From Alicycliphilus sp. UBA6560 (GTDB lineage Bacteria > Pseudomonadota > Gammaproteobacteria > Burkholderiales > Burkholderiaceae_C): DNA of 64,000 bases. Shown here piece by piece: positions 60,412 through 64,000 of the stretch. The DNA is taken from contig DJJU01000013.1 of the NCBI GenBank assembly GCA_002434305.1, positions 434,001 through 498,000 on the forward strand, given 5' to 3'. The notes under the pieces are model-generated. The model saw nothing but the letters and a program-made list of their open reading frames with translations. It searched no databases and was not told where the DNA came from. Numbering within the stretch: the first letter of the stretch is position 1; each line of letters starts with the position of its first letter. Both the position numbers and the translations under genes were made by a program.

Positions 60412-61542
60412 ATGCCCGGACTCTTGCCCGATATCGACCCTGACGGACTGCTTGAATTTTCGGTGGTCTATACCGACCGCGCACTCAACCACATGTCCAA
60501 GCGCTTCGTGGGCGTCATGCAGGACATCCTGGGCACCCTGAAGAGCGTCTACCACGCCCACACGGCCGTGCTGGTGCCCGGCAGCGGCACCTTCGGCATG
60601 GAGGCCGTGGCGCGCCAGTTCGCCAACAAGGAAAAGGTGCTCATCGTGCGCAACGGCTGGTTCAGCTACCGCTGGAGCCAGATTTTCGACGCCGACGCCG
60701 GCCTGGGCGGCGGCGCGGTGGTGTGCAAGGCGCGCCAGCAGGACGGTGGCAGCCAGGCGCCCTGGGCGCCGTGCCCGGTCGACGAGGTGGCGGCCGCCAT
60801 CCGCGCCGAGCGCCCCAAGGTCGTCTTCGCCCCGCACGTGGAGACCGCCAGCGGCATCATCCTGCCCGACGACTACATCCGCACGGTGAGCGACGCCGCG
60901 CACGAAGTCGGCGCGCTGTTCGTGCTGGACTGCGTGGCCTCCGGCGCCATGTGGGTGGACATGCAGGCCACCGGCGTCGACGTGCTCATCAGCGCGCCGC
61001 AAAAGGGCTGGAGCAGCTCGCCGTGCTGCGCCATGGTCATGCTGTCGCAGCGCGCGCGCCAGGCCATCGAGGGCACGCAAAGCTCCAGCTTCTCGTGCGA
61101 CCTCAAAAAATGGATGCAGATCGCCGAAGGCTACGAAAAGGGCCAGCACGCCTACCACACCACCATGCCCACCGATGCCCTGGTGCGCCTGCGTGACGTA
61201 ATGCTGGAGACGCGCGAATACGGCTTCGACAAGGTGCGCGCCGAGCAGATCGAACTCGGCGCCAAGGTGCGCGAGCTGCTGGAGTCGCGCGGCTTCCCCA
61301 GCGTGGCGGCTGAAGGGTTCAAGGCGCCCGGCGTGGTGGTCAGCTACACCACCGACCCGGGCATCCAGAGCGGCAAGAAGTTCATCGAGGCCGGGCTGCA
61401 GACCGCCTCCGGCGTGCCGCTGCAGTGCGGCGAGCGGCCGGACTTCATGACCTTCCGCGTCGGCCTGTTCGGCCTGGAGAAGTGGCACAACGTGGACCGC
61501 ACGGTGCAGCACCTGCGCGCCGCGCTCGACCGGGTGGCCTGA
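60412..61542 (+). CDS. Class V aminotransferase (alanine/serine-glyoxylate type)
   Basis: A 376-residue PLP enzyme. HTAVLVPGSGTFGMEAVARQ binds the cofactor phosphate, VLDCVASGAMWVDMQATGVD holds the ring-stacking Asp, and Lys198 in SAPQKGWSSSP is the Schiff-base lysine. Fold type I, aminotransferase class V; substrates could be alanine, serine, or 2-aminoethylphosphonate with glyoxylate or pyruvate. It follows the carboxylase by 65 bases with a GGAG site; a metabolic link is not evident. Confidence 0.88.
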   Translation: MPGLLPDIDPDGLLEFSVVYTDRALNHMSKRFVGVMQDILGTLKSVYHAHTAVLVPGSGTFGMEAVARQFANKEKVLIVRNGWFSYRWSQIFDADAGLGGGAVVCKARQQDGGSQAPWAPCPVDEVAAAIRAERPKVVFAPHVETASGIILPDDYIRTVSDAAHEVGALFVLDCVASGAMWVDMQATGVDVLISAPQKGWSSSPCCAMVMLSQRARQAIEGTQSSSFSCDLKKWMQIAEGYEKGQHAYHTTMPTDALVRLRDVMLETREYGFDKVRAEQIELGAKVRELLESRGFPSVAAEGFKAPGVVVSYTTDPGIQSGKKFIEAGLQTASGVPLQCGERPDFMTFRVGLFGLEKWHNVDRTVQHLRAALDRVA

Positions 61543-61645
61543 GGCCCGAACCGGCGCTCTGGCGCCGGGGGCGCACGCCCACTGGCCCCGCTCTCCTACA
61601 GGGCGGCCATGGACGGGGCGGGTGGGGCAGGTCTATGCTGCTGTG

Positions 61646-63001
61646 ATGCAAGCCTCGCCCCTGGACAGCGCCTCGGCCGACGCGGCCGCCTCCCCTCTCG
61701 ACCCTCTTTCGCCGCCCGACAGCCACGCACGCCAGCTGGCTCGCGCCAAGCGCCAGGCCACCGGGCTGCTTCTGGCGGTGGTGGCCGTCTTCATCCTCAC
61801 CTACTTCCTGCCGCCCGGGCTGGCCGTGAGCTGCCTGCGCGCCGTGGCCGAGGCCGCCATGGTGGGCGCCCTGGCCGACTGGTTCGCCGTCTCGGCGCTG
61901 TTTCGGCGCATACCCCTGCCGCTGGTCTCGCGCCACACCGACATCATTGCCCGCAACAAGGACCGCATCGGCGGCAACCTGGCCGGCTTCGTGCGCGACA
62001 AGTTCCTGGACGCGCCCTCGCTGGTCGGCCTGATCCGCCAGCACGACCCGGCCAGCATGCTGGCGCAGTGGCTGACGGCGCCGGCCAACGCCCAGCTGCT
62101 GGGCCGCCAGGTGGGCCGGCTGGCGCTGACCGCGCTGGACACGGTGGAGGACGCCAAGATCCAGGCCTTCCTGGCCAACGCGGTGCGCACGCTGATCGGG
62201 CAGATCGACGTGTCGCGCTCCATGGCCTCGGTGCTGGGTGCGCTGACCCACGAGGGCCGCCACCAGGCGCTGCTGGACGCGCTGCTGGCGCGCCTGGCCG
62301 AGAAGGTGCGCACGCCCGAGACGCGCGAGTTCGTCGCCGACACGCTGGTGCAGTGGCTGCGCCGCGAGCACCCCTTGAAGCAGAAGATGCTGCCCACCGA
62401 CTGGCTATCGGGCAAGGGCGCAGGCGCCATCACCCACGCCGTGGACACGCTGCTCAAGGCCATCGCCGACGACCCGCGCCACGAGCTGCGCGAGGCGCTG
62501 GACGGCGCCGTGGCGCGGCTGATCGAGCAGCTGAAGAACGACCCCGAATGGGCACGCCGCGGCGAGCAGGTGCGCGGCTACCTGCAGGACGACGCACTGC
62601 TGGGCCAATACGTGGGCCAGCTGTGGAACGACCTGCGCCGCCGCTTGCGCGAGGACCTGGCCGACGAGAACTCGCAGCTGGCGCGCCGCGTGGCCGGCAT
62701 GGGCCAGTGGCTGGGCATGTCGCTGGCCGGCGACGCGGCGCTGCGGGTGCGCCTGAACGTGCGCCTGGAGCTTTGGGCCGCCACCTTCGCCCCTGACGTT
62801 GCGCAGTCGGTGGCCCAGCACATCCACGCCACCGTGCAGCGCTGGGACGCGGCTGAGACCGCGCGCCTGGTGGAGCTGCACATCGGGCCCGACTTGCAGT
62901 ACATCCGCATCAACGGCACGGTGGTGGGCGGGCTGATCGGGCTGGTGCTGTTCGGCATCTCGCACGCCCGGGCGCTGTGGCTGGCGACCGGGGGCGGCTG
63001 A
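61646..63001 (+). CDS. DUF445 (YjiN-like) membrane protein
   Basis: A 451-residue protein with an N-terminal transmembrane segment (TGLLLAVVAVFILTYFL) and a second (AEAAMVGALADWFAVSALFR, which is the DUF445 signature), a long helical region, and a C-terminal span (GTVVGGLIGLVLFGISHA). Function unknown. ATG 61646 is preferred to a GTG eight codons earlier. The stop overlaps the start of a family II repeat region. Confidence 0.85.
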   Translation: MQASPLDSASADAAASPLDPLSPPDSHARQLARAKRQATGLLLAVVAVFILTYFLPPGLAVSCLRAVAEAAMVGALADWFAVSALFRRIPLPLVSRHTDIIARNKDRIGGNLAGFVRDKFLDAPSLVGLIRQHDPASMLAQWLTAPANAQLLGRQVGRLALTALDTVEDAKIQAFLANAVRTLIGQIDVSRSMASVLGALTHEGRHQALLDALLARLAEKVRTPETREFVADTLVQWLRREHPLKQKMLPTDWLSGKGAGAITHAVDTLLKAIADDPRHELREALDGAVARLIEQLKNDPEWARRGEQVRGYLQDDALLGQYVGQLWNDLRRRLREDLADENSQLARRVAGMGQWLGMSLAGDAALRVRLNVRLELWAATFAPDVAQSVAQHIHATVQRWDAAETARLVELHIGPDLQYIRINGTVVGGLIGLVLFGISHARALWLATGGG

Positions 63002-63004
63002 GGA

Positions 63005-63066
63005 TTGCTATTGAAAGAGGAGCTGCCAGCGCTTTACTGGTAAGCGCTGGAGCCTGTTTTGGCTTG
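63005..63066 (+). repeat. Dispersed palindrome family II, copy 11
   Basis: TGCTATTGAAAGAGGAGCTG then CCAGCGCTTTACTGGTAAGC and GCTGGAGCCTGTTTTGGCTT. It lies between two convergent genes, starting four bases after the DUF445 stop. Confidence 0.82.
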
Positions 63067-63083
63067 TATCCCAAGCCGCCCGC

Positions 63084-63503
63084 TCAGAAGCGGAAATCCA
63101 GCGACTGCGGCGCGCCGCCCACCTTCACGGTGCGGCTGTGGCTTTGGCCGGCGCCCTGCACGTCCACCCGGTAGCTGCCGGGCGGTAGCTGCAGCAGACA
63201 CACTGGGCCGCTGGCCACGAAGGACTGGGCCTGCTTGCTGCCGCCCTGGCTGCTGCTGATGTGCACCTCGATGTTGGCCTCGTAGGCGCCATCGGCGCGG
63301 GCGAACAGCAGGGACAGCGGGTAGTCCTTCATGGCGGCCCGCATGGCGGTGGATTCGTCCGTGCCGATGCCGCCGCACTGATAGCGCAGATCGCCCAGGC
63401 TGTGGGCCGTGGGCAGCTGCTGGGCCAGGGTGGGGCCGGCGGCCAGCGCGGCGGTGGTGGCGGCGGCGGCCAAAACAAGGCGGGCGAAGGACGGTGCGGG
63501 CAT
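63084..63503 (-). CDS. Small exported protein of unknown function
   Basis: A 139-residue protein with a signal peptide (about residues 1-27, ending GPTLAQQ). The mature part has one cysteine pair (RYQCGGIG and GPVCLLQLPPGSYRVDV) that could form a disulfide; the latter resembles the beta-sandwich of carboxypeptidase-regulatory-like domains (PPGxYxV). ATG 63503 has AAGGAGC. I do not recognise a family. Neighbours (DUF445, MarC) give no clue. Confidence 0.72.
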   Translation of the reverse strand: MPAPSFARLVLAAAATTAALAAGPTLAQQLPTAHSLGDLRYQCGGIGTDESTAMRAAMKDYPLSLLFARADGAYEANIEVHISSSQGGSKQAQSFVASGPVCLLQLPPGSYRVDVQGAGQSHSRTVKVGGAPQSLDFRF

Positions 63504-63606
63504 GTCGAAGCTCCTTGGGTTGCATGGCAAAAAGCCATGCTGAACCCGGGCCATCGGTGGCGCTGTCAGCGCAGAGCGTGCCGGCGCGTGGGGCGCGGCA
63601 GGCTTT

Positions 63607-64000
63607 TCAGGACGCCGCGGTGCCAGCCAGCAGCGGCGTGACCAGCGCCTGCACGCCGTTCCAGATGATCTCTACTCCCACGCACAGCAGCAAAAACGCC
63701 ATCAGCCGCAGGAAGACGATCTTGCGCGTTTCGCCCAGGCGGTGCAGCAGGCGGCTGGAATAGCGGAAGGTGAGCGAGACCAGCAGGCCCAGTAGCACGG
63801 CCGCGGTCAGGCCGCCGGCCATGTTGAACAGCGTCTCGGGCACGCTGCGCCGGGTGTGCAGGCTGGCGCCGATGGCAATCGCCACGGCAATCGAGCCGGG
63901 CCCGCAAGTCAGCGGAAAGGTCAGCGGGTAGAAGGCCTTGATGATGGCCTTGTCTTCGCTCAGGGCATGCACCATTTGCGTGGCGTCGTCGCTGGTGACC
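63607..64000 (-). CDS. MarC family membrane protein, 5' end beyond the window
   Basis: The C-terminal 130 residues of a MarC-type protein of about 200 residues: KAFYPLTFPLTCGPGSIAVA is the family signature, followed by four predicted spans and ending VTPLLAGTAAS. The start lies to the right of the window. MarC proteins are inner-membrane proteins of unknown activity, despite the old multiple-antibiotic-resistance name. Confidence 0.88.
   Translation of the reverse strand, partial: VTSDDATQMVHALSEDKAIIKAFYPLTFPLTCGPGSIAVAIAIGASLHTRRSVPETLFNMAGGLTAAVLLGLLVSLTFRYSSRLLHRLGETRKIVFLRLMAFLLLCVGVEIIWNGVQALVTPLLAGTAAS

Overview
This window comes from the chromosome of a GC-rich betaproteobacterium, most likely a member of the Comamonadaceae (Burkholderiales). 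The evidence is the protein similarity as read by eye, the gene order rpmH-dnaA-dnaN-gyrB, an OxyR gene next to recG, and a C-terminally extended L17. It includes the replication-start region: rpmH/rnpA/yidD/yidC run leftward and dnaA/dnaN/gyrB run rightward from about 16.9 kb, where DnaA boxes overlap the presumed dnaA promoter.

Layout. 1-1.1 kb: first codons of mnmE (reading off the left edge) and an orphan glutamate-type binding protein. 1.3-1.9 kb: two gene remnants, a dadA-like 5' end and a LysR 5' end, facing each other across a sharp junction. 2-12.3 kb: one leftward block with an RpiR regulator, isoaspartyl peptidase (iaaA), a gsiABCD glutathione/peptide importer, a DmpA-type aminopeptidase, an M55 D-aminopeptidase and an Asp/Glu-type racemase. 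A second peptide-binding protein follows at 12.5-14.1 kb. This peptide-use block lies between yidC and mnmE, which are neighbours in most proteobacteria. 14.2-22.6 kb: the origin-proximal replication and ribonuclease P/insertase genes. 22.6-36 kb: gamma-glutamyltransferase, a DMT exporter, queA, an HD-GYP protein, recG, oxyR, dps, a PAP2 phosphatase, ubiA, proC. 34.6-38.7 kb: glpK-glpR and divergent glpD. 38.9-47.7 kb: the spc and alpha ribosomal operons from rplN to rplQ with secY and rpoA, followed by an initiator tRNA gene. 47.9-54.6 kb: rsmI, yraN-diaA-dolP, a GlxR-type dehydrogenase, pilT-pilU and yggS. 54.5-61.5 kb: a TetR regulator divergent from an acyl-CoA ligase, a single-chain biotin-dependent acyl-CoA carboxylase and a class V aminotransferase. 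61.6-64 kb: a DUF445 membrane protein, a small exported protein and a truncated MarC gene.

The most unusual content is a pair of dispersed repeat families. Family I (4 copies, about 110-135 bp) sits directly at the 3' end of a gene every time, in the same orientation relative to that gene. It folds into a conserved outer stem with an apical hairpin whose sequence differs between copies yet stays self-complementary. Family II (12 copies, about 50 bp palindromes) also favours gene 3' ends and supplies the stop codon of several genes. Two copies lie inside protein-coding genes and are translated in frame, one in a dehydrogenase and one in the linker of the acyl-CoA carboxylase.

All product names are from reading the translated sequence; no database search was run.
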